DNA of 64,000 nucleotides from Apostichopus japonicus. Taxonomy: Eukaryota; Echinodermata; Holothuroidea; Aspidochirotida; Stichopodidae. The DNA lies in assembly GCF_037975245.1 (NCBI RefSeq), contig NC_092570.1:17711918-17775917 (forward strand), read 5' to 3'. Made by a program: the position numbers and the translations under genes. Of this stretch, positions 45,901 through 58,450 are shown one piece after another (positions within the stretch are counted from its first letter, which is position 1; each line of letters opens with the position of its first letter). The notes under the pieces were generated by a model. It had not been told where the DNA came from. It was given only the letters and a program-made list of their open reading frames with translations, and did not search any database.

Positions 45901-48900
45901 AGCCATCGATCAAGTTATCTGTCGAATGAAAACAAGAAGCGAAATAAGTTTTAGCTCGACTTTCCTCGTAAACAATTAGAACAATAAAAGCCTGTTCACA
46001 GTTGGCAATGTTGATACTTCCTCCTTCTTCGAACAGAGACTGCAAAAGCTATCATTAATATTATAGTTTGCATTAGACTGTAAAGGTTTATTATGTATAA
46101 AGCCTTGGCTATCAATAATTTAACTCTGCCTTGGCAAGTTTAATAGACCGATCCCTAGCAACAGAGATCTTGCGTGGCAAAGTGACATCTTGAACTTTTT
46201 CTTCCACTTCAGAATGGCCAAAACAAATTGTGAATACCTCAGTTGACAATTGGTATGGTAATATACTGTACTGTACTCTAGTCAAACGCCGTTTACATTA
46301 AACCCTAAGCAATGATGCTTTAAAATTTTAAAACTTTAAAATAAATACCAACTATTTGGAGTATTCCCCACCCCCCCCCCCCCTCCATCCTTTAAAGGGC
46401 TAATGAAACGATGATGCCGACTACACAGTGCAGGTCTAAACAGTAGTGTTAATCCTTTGTTCAAAAACTTCTACTAACTCGGGCAAAAATATGTTACTTT
46501 AACTTTATTTAAACAAGAGAACATGCTTTGATGACATTCAACACCATTTGTCCTTTGACAGTTTTAAATGTACAGTACTGTATGTACAGTATCCATACAT
46601 GCTTATTGAGGCCATCAAACTTTTTTACAAGTGTTTTCCCCATTGAGGTTTATACTGCATCTGAGGAACTGATCTAATGGCCTATGTGTTAGACTAAGTA
46701 GTCCAGTCACTTTAACTGATGAACCTCATCTGTTTGAAGGTCATTTCTAGATTAAAGGTGTTTTAGTACAAATACTACCTCAGCTTCGTAGTGTGGTGTG
46801 TTTGAACATTTTCTACAACGTATCAAGATATACCTTGTGCCTAAAATCATCCTCTAAGCCTCTAGAAAATTATTGGAAAGAAAAATGAATTGGACACTGT
46901 TAGGCAAATTGTTTGTGAAATTGAAACAAAGAGTACTTGATGTGAAAGGTCATACCATACATCTACAAGAGTAGTACTGTTGTTACCTTGAATTTAGACA
47001 ACAACAAATAAATTTGAGGAAATCAATTGATTGGTTCTCAGAGTTGCCTTGATACAATATCCTTGAAGAGCATTAACTATACAGTTGAGAAGGAAACCAG
47101 CCAATGGAGACCAACATAATTCCATTGAAAGGTATGAGGTTAAATTAGTATCTTTTTAAGTTCAGTAACTTGAGCCTTCCACAAGCCATTAAATCCATTA
47201 AATTAAAGTTGTTAGTGGTGAAAGGGGAACGGCCTTCTCTCAGGTTTCATAATTCAAGACTAGAATTGGGGAGGGGAGGGGGGAGGGGAGGGGAGATGTC
47301 ACTGTAAACAAAACTTCTATTGGCATAGTTAGTTTTGAGAAACTGTCCTCAGCTGTACATAGTAAGGATTGAAGAGGACATACAGTAACATATCCTGATA
47401 TTTTGGTAAATTAACTGAATCATTCTAAATTATAATAATAGTAAACAACAAAGGGACCTGATTTAATACAAAAACTAACCAGAGTAGTTGCTACTATGAG
47501 GCATTGTAATCCATAACTTTCACTTGTCCTTCTTACAGTAATTACCAAATTGACCCAGATTGGATATTTATGAGTGACAAGCTAACCTGTCTCCTCAGAC
47601 ACTGCACTCTAGGTATGGTAGAATGAAAGTGCCGAGGTTGTTAGGAAGACAAAGAAACAAATGCAAAAGCTTCCACAAAGTTGATCAAAAAGAGGGAATT
47701 ACAACTAACAGAAGATAAATTGACTATTTATAGTGATTTTAATTACAGCAATACATATTACTTAAATACAGCTTTAAATTTCTGTACAATCTTCAAAAGT
47801 GTAGAAGGCAATCAACTTCCCTACTTCCCAATAAACAAACGTTGGATGTGATAGCTGAAAACAACCATTATATTTGACATCCAGGAACCTACAGTACCAC
47901 TTCTTCAACAAAAGGACTCGTTGCTTGACCTCACGGCAATCAGAGAAGATACTTCAAACAAAATCCCTTATAATATGTTCTTTATAATTTTCTTCTTTCT
48001 CCCCCTTCCCTGTCCTTGAAATGTTATCGTGCACATAGCTCTGTGACACCACTATTCACTGAGCTTTTTTGATCAATAACACTCAATGTATTAGCATAAC
48101 AAAAGATACAAAAGTATTCATGCAGAAAACTGCTAAATCATATTGAAACAAAGTAAATCCATCCACCAGATCACCAGGCAGTCCCTTTAATTATTTTGTT
48201 GGCAGTCATTAAGTAAACCAGAAGGAAGGAACAAGAGAAATGAGGATAAAGTAGGGGGGGGGGAAATACTTTTCAGGTTAACTGTGAGCATCTCTAGAGG
48301 TTGGACATGAAGTCATCCTTAAAGAAACATCTGCGAGTGCCAACCTAACACATGTATACACCACACACCTCTAGTATACGGCTGAACCATGTGTAGTAAG
48401 TAGTTGGCTTGAAGTTGGTAAGCTATTTGAAAAGAAGTTTTGCTCTTACTAATAAGTTAATACTTTATAATGCTAACTGTGTCAATGTTATCTTGACGTA
48501 ATACCATAGGAAGTAGAACCATGCTCTTTCTGCACAACTACGTAGTAAACTGTACTATTCACACAAGTCTAGTAAGGAACAAATCCAAATGTGATGAATT
48601 CTTTATCAAAGGATACTTATAAAGAGCTTGCAAAAACAAAAAGTGTGAAAGATAAAACTAAATGAGAAATCTTTCTTCTGAACCTGGTAGAATTGAGATG
48701 GGAGAGAAACTGGACGGTGCCCAACAAGTGGAGGAGGAGGAGGGAGGAGGCACAGTGTCAAAACTCACAACGTTCCAGTCATGTATTTTTTAGGTAGATA
48801 GAAAAGTGCATAAATTATGTAGATTATAGAGACAGGTAAGACTGGAGCAAAGACAACCTCTTCTGTAATCAGCAAACCTTAAAAACTGAAGTTATGAAAA

Positions 48901-51301
48901 TATCATCTAGAAAATTAACTTGTAAGATTTGCATGGTAGATTTGGAAGGACGTGTGTATGTAATGACACCCCAAAGTGGGTTACACAAGGGGGGTGGGCA
49001 TCTTGCTAGAAGATTTTAACAATTGCTTGGTAGCCAGGCAGATTGAGGTATAGTATACATTGAAATGAGGCTGGTAGGAGAAGAATCAAGGAGATTTGCC
49101 ACTTCCTGCCATGGTGACGATTTTCGATATTCCTTCACATGTGGGACTATATCAACTTAGTTGTTAGTTCTAACCAGCAGGCCTCAGGGGTAAAGACTGA
49201 CTAAGCTAGAAGAGATAAATCTTGTTTATCAAGTCCAAACATTGACTCTTTTCCTTGAATCTATGACTTTGTTTACACAGTCAACAAGTAGACACTACTT
49301 CGATCTCAGATATAGGTTAAAACGTGCATTCCACGGCCATCTGTGTCCCTCCATTCATCCGTGTTCACTGTTTCTCTGAAAGCCTCTTGATTATATGATA
49401 GTGGAGTAGGTGGAGTAGGTATACTACTGCCCTGATCTTAGTGAGTGCTTATTTTCTATCTGTTGAGGTACAGTATATACAAACTGCATGGCTAAACTCT
49501 GACTAGGCAATATAGAAGAAGCAGTATAAAGGGCTAGTACTACATAGGACAAAGATCAAAGATCATCAAACCTAGGGCCTTGTTATCCCCAGCTTCAGGA
49601 CAGTTACTAGGCAATTCATTATGAGTTCACAAATGAAAAGATACATATACTGTATATGCAAGTACTTTATATTGTTATGGGGCCACTCTCCTATAATTGT
49701 AACATTGTCATCTAACAAATATCTGTCCATTTTTTCTTTTATTGTTAGGAATCACAGCAATCTTAAAACCTCTACATGGAACAAGGGGGTATATATATTT
49801 CTTTGAAACATACCTGGTTGTGTTTCGCATACCTGGTTGTGTTTCACATGTACCTGGTTGAGTTTCATAACACACTTCTAATATATTCCACTTACTAACA
49901 GATACACATAGAAAGGTCAGTCCCTAAACAACTTCTATATGTCATTTAAGTGACATTTTTGGTGTATTCGTGACAAAGAGAAACAACCCACACTTTATGT
50001 CTGTGCTGGGACAAAAGTAATCATTCTATAACCTGGTTATTGATCCATTATAGGGCATCTGTAGTGCTATAAACATACCTATTGACTTGTTTCTTAATAA
50101 GCAAAGACACTTCAATTACCCAGAAAGAAGAAAGAAAAAAAAAGTTGTGATGAAAATGAAAAAATCAACCCCCTTCTTATAATTGGAATGACCCATATAT
50201 ACCTTCAGGGGTGACTCCATTGTCTATTCAAACATCTTTGATCTGATTAGAGTTTTATTCAAGTTCTGATACTTTTACACATGATAACAGCCTCCAAAAC
50301 TTTCTAACATATCGAAAGGCAGGCACCCACTATACTGTATCCACAAGTATAAAGTAATCTTTGGTAATATCTCAAGTTCTGTTTAACTTGGAAGGTATGA
50401 TAACAGCCAGCCAGATGTGTTGACATGGATTTTCTTTCTTTGGTAGTTTTATATTTAAATTGTTGCCCGTTAGCTGATCCTATTTGGATGCATATTGATA
50501 TTAATAGCTCACACTGGGATACATTCCAATGCCATTTACACCCAAGCAAAGACCAACACCTCTCTTGCACTCAACAAACAAAAGTTTGATACAATTCTCA
50601 TCACCGAAACTGGAACAGCATATATGTAAGCACGCATGCAAGCAAGAAACGGTTGGACTTTTACACCTTACTGAAATAGAGCGAGAAAGTTCAAGGTCAC
50701 CCAAAACAGGCTGCAAACAGTTCAAGAGAAACCAGCATTTTTCCACAAAAAAACATTTACTACATGTTTCAGTGGCATATATATATATATATATACATGC
50801 AACAGTAGGAGAGCAAAATATCTTGGCAAGTTTAAAAATATTTTACAGCGAATGTTCCATATTAAAGTCGCATTTTGCAATGAGTTTGAACACACCCTGG
50901 CAATGCCATACTTTTAACAATTACATGAAGAAATCAGCAAAACATTTTAAAAAAAATGGAAGTCACATCATAAATGGTATAATTATTCATGATGTTTCAA
51001 AGATTTACATATGTAGAAATTACACATAATTTAATGGACTCAAAACTTTTCTGTTCATGTATATACTGTACTGCTGGACTGATGGTACTGCTGGATTGAT
51101 TGGAGGTAACCCATCCATCTCTTTGACTAACAGAGGGATAACGAACTAAGAATTATATTATATATGGCTTCAAAAGTAATCTTGAAACCCACAGCTTCCA
51201 GGGGGATATATTTTAGTATGTAAAGTTAATGGGATTATGACATCCTTCATGTTAGAGATACTGTGCCCAATACTGTTTTAGTACCTCATATACTGTAGGA
51301 T
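42926..51301. other. AT-rich non-coding stretch
   Basis: No gene is certain. It contains copies of the dispersed AGACAGGTAAG motif (42952-42993 minus, 48826-48850 plus), G or C runs (about 44135-44148, 46367-46382, 48256-48263), a GGGGAGG run (47269-47294), three 20-bp units of ACCTGGTTGTGTTTC (49811-49865) and a TA run (50778-50793). A weak terminal-exon candidate on the minus strand (about 46112-46290) is discussed in the findings. Confidence 0.4.
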
Positions 51302-51840
51302 ATGCCTAGTAGTAGTAGTAAGTTGAGTCTCGTCTATCCGACATGCTCAGTGATTAACCTTCGCCACATATCACGATCTAGATTCTTGTGCAAGGTTTAT
51401 TGCTTCCTCGAAATTGTTAATGTTAACGTCCTTAAATTGCGACTTTATTTTTCCAAGCAAGGTAGTCACGGGCCTTCCTACTGGTTTAGCAGGATGTCTC
51501 AATGCTTCTCTTAAAGCAACCTTTGCTGGAGCCTCCTCCTGGAGTCTTGCTACATGACCAAAAAATCTCAATCTTCTATGTGCAACTATGGATTACCAAG
51601 GTGTTTGGTTGGTTTCATTGTATAGCTCACCGTTTGATAACCAATTGTTATTGGTCCATCTAATGTTGAAAATATTACGAAGTAGTCTCCTTTGAAAAGT
51701 GTCAATTTTGCGATCAAGATCCTTCGTTGCGCCCCACAGTTCGCAATTGTACAAAAAATACTCTTTAATAAAGCCTCGAAAATCCTAAGCTTAATGTTTC
51801 GGCTTATGTTTTTGCTTTTGAAAATACTTGACAGTGTGAC
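51302..51840 (-). mobile_element. 5'-truncated LINE (non-LTR retrotransposon) 3' end
   Basis: The minus strand encodes the C-terminal tail of a LINE reverse transcriptase. Visible blocks are NIKLRIFEALLKSIF, then after a one-base shift LYNCELWGATKDLD, IDTFQRRLLRNIF and ELYNETNQTPW. A stop follows, then RRLRFFGHVARLQEE and PAKPVGRPVTTLLGKI. The CE.W, FQRR.LR and LRxFGHVxR motifs are standard for RTE/Jockey-like LINEs. One frameshift and one stop make it dead. The 3' tail is a short TAC microsatellite (51308-51321). The catalytic RT core and endonuclease are missing, as expected from incomplete reverse transcription. Confidence 0.8.
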
Positions 51841-54343
51841 AGGATATGCCTCATATAGGAGAAACCTCATCTCTAAGAGATACCTCATTTAGGAGAGAGA
51901 CAAAGGTTCTCATGTAGGTGATAACATATATAGGAGATACCTCATAGGCGAAACTTCAGTAGGCGAAACCTACAGACTACATACTGTATAACTATAACCT
52001 AAAATTACAGACCTGTCACATGATATGATATGGCATATAAAATTGTTTTTCACAGGTAAGTAAATTTAAGAGGCAATTGTAGAAGAATGAAGGTCTATCG
52101 TTATCTCAAAAAGGTTCTGAACTCTCAATAAATCATGTATACTTCAAAACAAGTTCTAACCAGCCAAGCGATAAATACTATGTAACCGTGACAACAGTAC
52201 AAATAAACTCATGGTAAAAGAAGATGAGTGTAGACAAGAGACACCAGCCATGGAACATTAAGCGGAGAATTGAGCCCAGTAAATACTTATTTATTAAATA
52301 TTCATTTAGGATGTGATGAATTACACATATCTCACTTTTGGAGCGATACTTGGGCAAGTTCGGTAATAACTGCAGACCAACTGCAACAAGGCGCTCTGTA
52401 GATAATCACAAATTAGATTTATGTAACCAAAAGGACACAGAGACCTCACTTATCAAACTATTCTGATGTAAGACTGTGGTGTGTTAGAAATTTTGTAACT
52501 CCGGCTTGTAATTACCATTTCACAAAACAACAGCATTATAAAGGAACCATATGGAAAAAAAATAATCATATTTTCAATCAATTTTAATTAAATTTTGTAA
52601 TTGCCAGTTCATAAAACTTCTCAACCAATTATCCACAATTTACAATTTTACAGAGCAGTAAAAAATGGGCTTTTAGTAAATCTCTTTGATCAAATTGACT
52701 AGGTGTACCTGACCCACATCGGAAATTGCTGAAGCGTGAATATCAAACGCTATTTCGGGCACTTGCGAGGTGATAAACCAATCACGTACCAGGTTATTAG
52801 CGACAGAGTTCAAAAGAGCTTTTGCTGATACAATCAACACGAAATGTTTGCCCCTTTGCAAACTAGAATACCTTCAGCCATTTTGTAGGAATGACTAAAC
52901 AATGAGAACTTAGCTTAGTTCTAACAATCACATTCCCACACCTCTGTCCTACTTTAATGTCTGCCCGTGCATATCGGTTTCTAAGTCAGAGTACAGAGTA
53001 AGGTATCAAGGCATGGAATGCATCTCCATATCTTCGATGGTCATAATTTATTTTGACATTTCTTGGTGTTTGTTTGAGCACAAATATTACCCCAAGGTAC
53101 TGACTGCATCATTCAGAACTAAAAATAGAGTTGAGATCGATAAGTGTTGCCAGCACAAATATTACATAACTCTATATTACTCTTTTAAATGGTATTTCCA
53201 TGATAGCAATAATGGACCCTTTAAACACCCCCCCCCCCCACCTCCTTCCCTACCCACCTTCACCCCTTATCCAGACAAACTAGCTGTACGTAACATTGAC
53301 AGATGTCCAGACCAATACAGCAGAAAGATAGATCATGGGCAATATGGATGGGCAAAAATACAGTCTGTCCATATGACATTACCTACTTCTCATAAAAAGT
53401 GAAACCCTTGACCCACCCCCCCTTTCCCCTTACACCTCTCAAGGACTCTGAAAAATATATTTTCACTGCGACACACGTTTGTAAGATTGCAAAGTGGATC
53501 AAAATGGCAGCCAATTAATTTTATTCATAACATGACCTAAAATAAGCTAATTAAGCTATCATCTCTTACAAACAAAAGAATCTGGAGGGGGAAAAACTGA
53601 AAGGGAGAGGGGGACTAACCGAGGGAGGGGACTAACCGAGGGAGGGGACTAACAGGGGGGTTGGAGAGGAGAAAGGTAGTTCTTCAGTGGCTTTTCATTG
53701 TAGAAAGTAAACCCAACGTTTTGTGTCTCCTTTCAAACATCAGTGATTGACACAGCTCATCAACATTGCTCTTCCATCAGCAGCAAAGGTAAATTATATT
53801 TCAGATCTGATGTGTGTATTATATAAATTCCTTCAGATTTCACACAAAATAGCCTGAAAATTCTTTTCAACAAAATAGAAGATTAAAACAGAAATTTCCA
53901 TGGCAACTAGAGAAAATGTTGAAGAGTGTGTTCACATCACAAAGGATAGCCTGCCCACTTACATTCCAAACTCAGGAACATTTTTAAAGTCCTGAATGAA
54001 TTTATCCAGCTCTAGGGGAACATTCTTGCCAAGCAAACAAATTTTGTTGTGAAAACTTGAAATAAATCAACAGAACATTCTGATTTAGCTTTTAGGATGG
54101 ACTTACTGTACTGTTAGATTGGTACTCTAGAATTTCTCAATTTAAATTTCTCACCATTCCCTCCCACTGGTACCTGTAACTAACCCCTCCTCCACCCCCA
54201 CATGCCTTCTGCTATATAAGTTAGAGCATTCTGTTCTTCTCATGTGAATAAAAAGGTCACACACACACATTGACACATACATATTATAAGCTTAACACCC
54301 ATTCTGCCTCTCAGAGAATCATCTCATGCCACATTCACAAACT
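51841..54343. other. Non-coding stretch with small repeats
   Basis: The first 120 bp hold degenerate AGGAGATACCTCAT units (51841-51975). C runs lie at 53228-53238. The 17-bp repeat at 53588-53665 is listed separately. A minus frame at 52673-52861 contains several CpG and no known motif. No gene is assigned. Confidence 0.4.
53588..53665. repeat. 17-bp tandem repeat (GGGACTAACCGAGGGAG)
   Basis: Three near-identical units of GGGGACTAACCGAGGGAG, the last one shortened. Confidence 0.75.
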
Positions 54344-54986
54344 TTAAGGGATATTCCAATGGCAGAAAGTATTAAGGATTTCTACTGTAGGTGAGGCTAA
54401 ACATTTCCCACACAGTGTTAATAATTAATGGTCATCTCATGTCTGATTCCAATCTCATATGTTTGCTTGTAACACATGTACATGTGTAAGTTGTGCCTGC
54501 AAAACTTGATAGGGGGAAGCAAATGGTGCCCCAGGGGTCGTACAGGGTGTGAATCTGGCGATGAATTTGTAGTCTGTGGTGGACTCACAGAAAACATTCT
54601 TCAAAGAGCTGAAATAACGTCTTGCTGTCGAAGTTGCATACATGTTGAATGCATTCATCAATGAACACTATCAATTCAAACTTTTCTTCATAACAAATAG
54701 TATCTTAACTGAAAACACATCTTTTTTCTACATTATAAAAAACAAATAAACACAAAGACACTTTTCACCTCATTTTGGCATGACTACAAGACTATAACAC
54801 CAACTCTCTGTTCTTGCTCGCAGAAAAATGGCCAAACTTTTCAATTTTTGGGGGGTCAAATATCATATCTTTTCAATAAAACACATCACATTGATGCTGT
54901 TTTCACCAGCCGTGGTATTGGAACATAAACAGCAAAATCTTGGGGGGGAGGATTCTAAATTTCCGAGCATCTGAATATCCCTTTAA
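54344..54986. mobile_element. TTAA-flanked MITE candidate
   Basis: The left border is TTAAGGGATATTCCAATGGC and the complement of the right border is TTAAAGGGATATTCAGATGC. The shared terminus GGGATATTC is short and one base differs in register. The interior has no recognised coding region. Fits the TTAA class, but the short terminal match makes chance possible. Confidence 0.35.
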
Positions 54987-57639
54987 GTAATACCAAACGA
55001 GAGCTCCCAAACAGCTTTATGTTTTCCATAGTACTAGATAATGTTTTGCCAGGCTAGATTAGGATCCAAGTATCTGTCATACTCTACATAGCTAGGAGGC
55101 AAACTGATCACATCAGATCCAATACTAAATACACAAAACAGAAAAGAAGATTAATAACAGGTATGATTGTTGCAATACTATACATCAAAGGATAAAAGCC
55201 TTTGCACAAATAACCAAACTTCTTACCTTTCTTGGGATTTGGAGAGGGACCGAGGGAGGGAAGCCGAGGCGTACAAAGGAAGGGTAAACCGCACTCGCGG
55301 TATCAAAACCCGTCCGGCCTGTCGAAAAAGACACTGTGAGTGGATCACGAACATTACAGGCAAGGTTTTCAAAGATGTTGTCACTGAGACAGTCAAAGAG
55401 AAATACAATCTTCTCGACAATGAGGCTGGCCTCTGGGAGAGTGGATTTAGTCGAAAATAACACAATGTGATGGAAGTTCACCATCGAGAAGAAAGAATGT
55501 GAGAAAATTGAAAGTTTTAAGGAAGTTTTACAGTGTAATGATGGCAAGAATAACAAGGCTGGAAGGGCAGGAGGACGGGGGGAGGAGCAGGCAGGGGGTC
55601 ACATGATAACTGTATCTATTCTCACTTCACAAGCACTGTGTACTACAGTAGTTTGTCTTCTTCTAATGAAACAAATTGTGAAAAAAAAATGTCAACATGG
55701 GGGGGGGGTGAGGTGGGACAGGGAATGGGATGAGATGAAGGTGGGATGGGAATGAAAATAACCAATGAAGAAACTAAAGGATGGAGCTACATAAATAGTA
55801 TGTACTGAGCTACAGCACAAGTTCAAACCTTCATTTTTACCACATCCAACGGCCGTTCAAGATTACAACACAATCAGTGTGCACACCTATCTATATCCAC
55901 TATAAGCCTATCACAGATGCTAGTGCCTTTCACCACTGAAGGTCCCCACTCCATTGCCCATAGTGTAATCACAATGGGAGTAGGATTGACTGAAAAAGTA
56001 GGTATTTCTGCTTTCTTTTCAATTTATTTAATGGAGCACAAACAGACTTACAATAGGCTTCTTTAGCCTGCTTAGGGTTAGAATGAGGTTGAGACTCATT
56101 CCAATGTACTACCATAGCATATATACTGTATACAGTATATATTATACATGTATATATATGTGTATAATTCTAAGGATGGAACAGAAAATTACATACTTCT
56201 CACTTCTAGGATACATCTTAAGATATTAAATTATTTCTCACCAAGTTTTTTACATGTAGATACTAGATGATACTACATATTCATTTTTGTAACATAAACA
56301 ATATTTTTTTTTTCAGGAATTGACAATAGTATAGTACCTTATCAAAGGAATTGTGGTCTGGGAAATGCAAGACTTATTTTCTTTGTTCTATGCATTTTCA
56401 ATTAACATGTGCATTGACTAACAAACTTTTCATTAGGGATGGAGGGCTTTTCACTTTACACACGTACAATGCAATGCAAGTATGGACAGACTATCATGTA
56501 TATAATAATGATACATGTACGTATATGTATATCAAAACTACAGCATGAAATGTTTCCTGAAAGGTAGTGAGGACTGTATTGAAGAAAAAAAGAATGCATA
56601 GACTCTGTATGTGTGAGCTGATTAATTCACACGTTGGCTTTGGCTTTGAGTACAGCGTTTCTGTATGCTGCCGTGTTGGACAAATCTAACCGTAATAGTA
56701 AGTACCGATTTTGCGATCCGCGTTGTATTCATTGTAGACATTGCAATCTGCGGTTCCCCCCCCCCCCCCCCACAATTTTGCAAGGTCGGTAAGAGTTACT
56801 CCATAGTTTTCCCTTTCAGGAAACCAAAAAAACAACAAAAAGCTGTACATGCTGTATGCTATATACATGTTGTATGCTCCATACATACTGTGTGCTCTGA
56901 TAATGTGAGACCAGCATTCGAAAGGACATTTCGGACAAAGGCTTCATACCAACCTTTGAAACAATCAAATATATGTAATAATTATTTAGGCCTGAAAAAG
57001 AACAGACCTCACCTTACCATCTTTGCCTTGAAAGAACATTCCAGAAATGTTATCCTAATTTATGACAAATATCTTGGGAACCAAAACAAATATTATTTTA
57101 TCTAAAGTCCTTCACTGAAACTACAAGTATATTACAAAACGTCATCTTTTTCATGATGAGTTCAATTCATACAGCTCATAAGTGAACAGATGAGTTCTCC
57201 AAGGTTCAATTGCTTTCAAATATTTTATTGAGGTTACTTTGCTATCTATTTATTAACGAGGAGTTTTCACGATACGACTTTTTTCCACTCTGCTTCACTC
57301 TATAACTTCACAGATTAAACCTTTAGTAATGTTTTTATTCAGTTATACCTTCATGCGGTAAGTACTAATATCCCAGCAGAGTACTGTAGCTGACCTTGCA
57401 GGCTTCAATAACTCTTACTGTACATACCAAAACCTTCACAGAGATGTACAGTATCAGAGAGAACTGCAAATTTTGAAAAACATATATTCTTTCACCCATA
57501 AGCAAATTTGGAGGACTTTTGGACACAGTGTGGATAATATTAGTTTTTTGCTTCATACTGACAATTATTAAATTAAGTAGGTATGGATTTGTGATGTATG
57601 AAAATGACAGGAATGATAGCACCATAGTAGTATATGCCA
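54987..57639. other. Non-coding stretch with possible exon
   Basis: No gene is certain. A minus-strand frame ending at a good splice donor near 55228 is discussed in the findings. G or C runs lie at about 55699-55707 and 56757-56771. A TA-type repeat lies at 56118-56165. Confidence 0.4.
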
Positions 57640-57985
57640 TGATTAGTACTGAAAAGGTACTGATTGTATGGTAGATTTATATGGTATGCGATTAGCACTA
57701 TACAATAATGTGGATATCACTGCATGATAACACGGACTGTATGTGGGTAGCACTGTACGGCAGAAGTTGCAAAACTGTAAAGGTATAAGTGGATAGCACT
57801 GAGTGGATAGCACAAGTGTGTTACCTTGATCGCACTGTATGCATAGCACTGCGTAGATATTACTGCTTGGGTAGTACTGGGCAGATATCACTGCGTGGAT
57901 AGCACCACTGGATACCTTGATCGCATCATGTGGATATGAATGCACCAGTTGGTAGTTACTGTGTGGGAGCCAGTGACAATACAAT
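57640..57985. repeat. Degenerate GTGGATAGCACTG repeat
   Basis: At least ten scattered variants of GTGGATAGCACTG (GTGGATATCACTG, GTGGGTAGCACTG, GTAGATATTACTG), in places back to back at 57790-57900. The long minus-strand open frame here follows the repeat. Confidence 0.6.
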
Positions 57986-58281
57986 GTACAATACTGTACA
58001 ATGATACAATAAGTGTGGCACTAGTGTGTACCATGAAAGACACTACATTGGTCATACTTGGTGGGTAGTCTTATTGTATTTGAAAATACCATCTGTAATA
58101 ATGGGTAAAACACAAAGGTACATTTTTAGAAATTCTACATGGCACACACCTACACTTAACACATTTGGTATATTTATAGCCTATACTGCTTCATTGTCCT
58201 TTTCAAACCATAGTTACTTACAGGTACATGCAGAAGAAAATCCTTCACTGCAGTATAGACAAGAATCCCTCTACATGTTGC

Positions 58282-58450
58282 ATATTATAATAATAATCGT
58301 AATAATAATAATACTACTAATACTAATAATAATAATAATAACCATAATCATAATAATAATTATAATAATTAAAATTATGATAATAATAATAATACGGTGG
58401 GTTTAGCGCCAAATCAGAAACAGGAAGTAGCTGCTCCTGGCGTTTAACAA
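58282..58450 (-). mobile_element. Retroposon 3' tail with ATT microsatellite
   Basis: On the minus strand, CGCCAGGAGCAGCTACTTCC, a GGCGCTAAACCCACCG segment and then a long interrupted ATT/ATTATT run (58282-58394). A short conserved 3' segment ending in an ATT microsatellite is the usual mark of a 5'-truncated LINE or SINE tail. The family is not identified. Confidence 0.4.

Noticed and set aside
55167-55460. Plus-strand 97-codon frame
   Set aside because: It is antisense to a minus-strand frame with a better splice donor and has no motif; not enough to annotate either as a gene.
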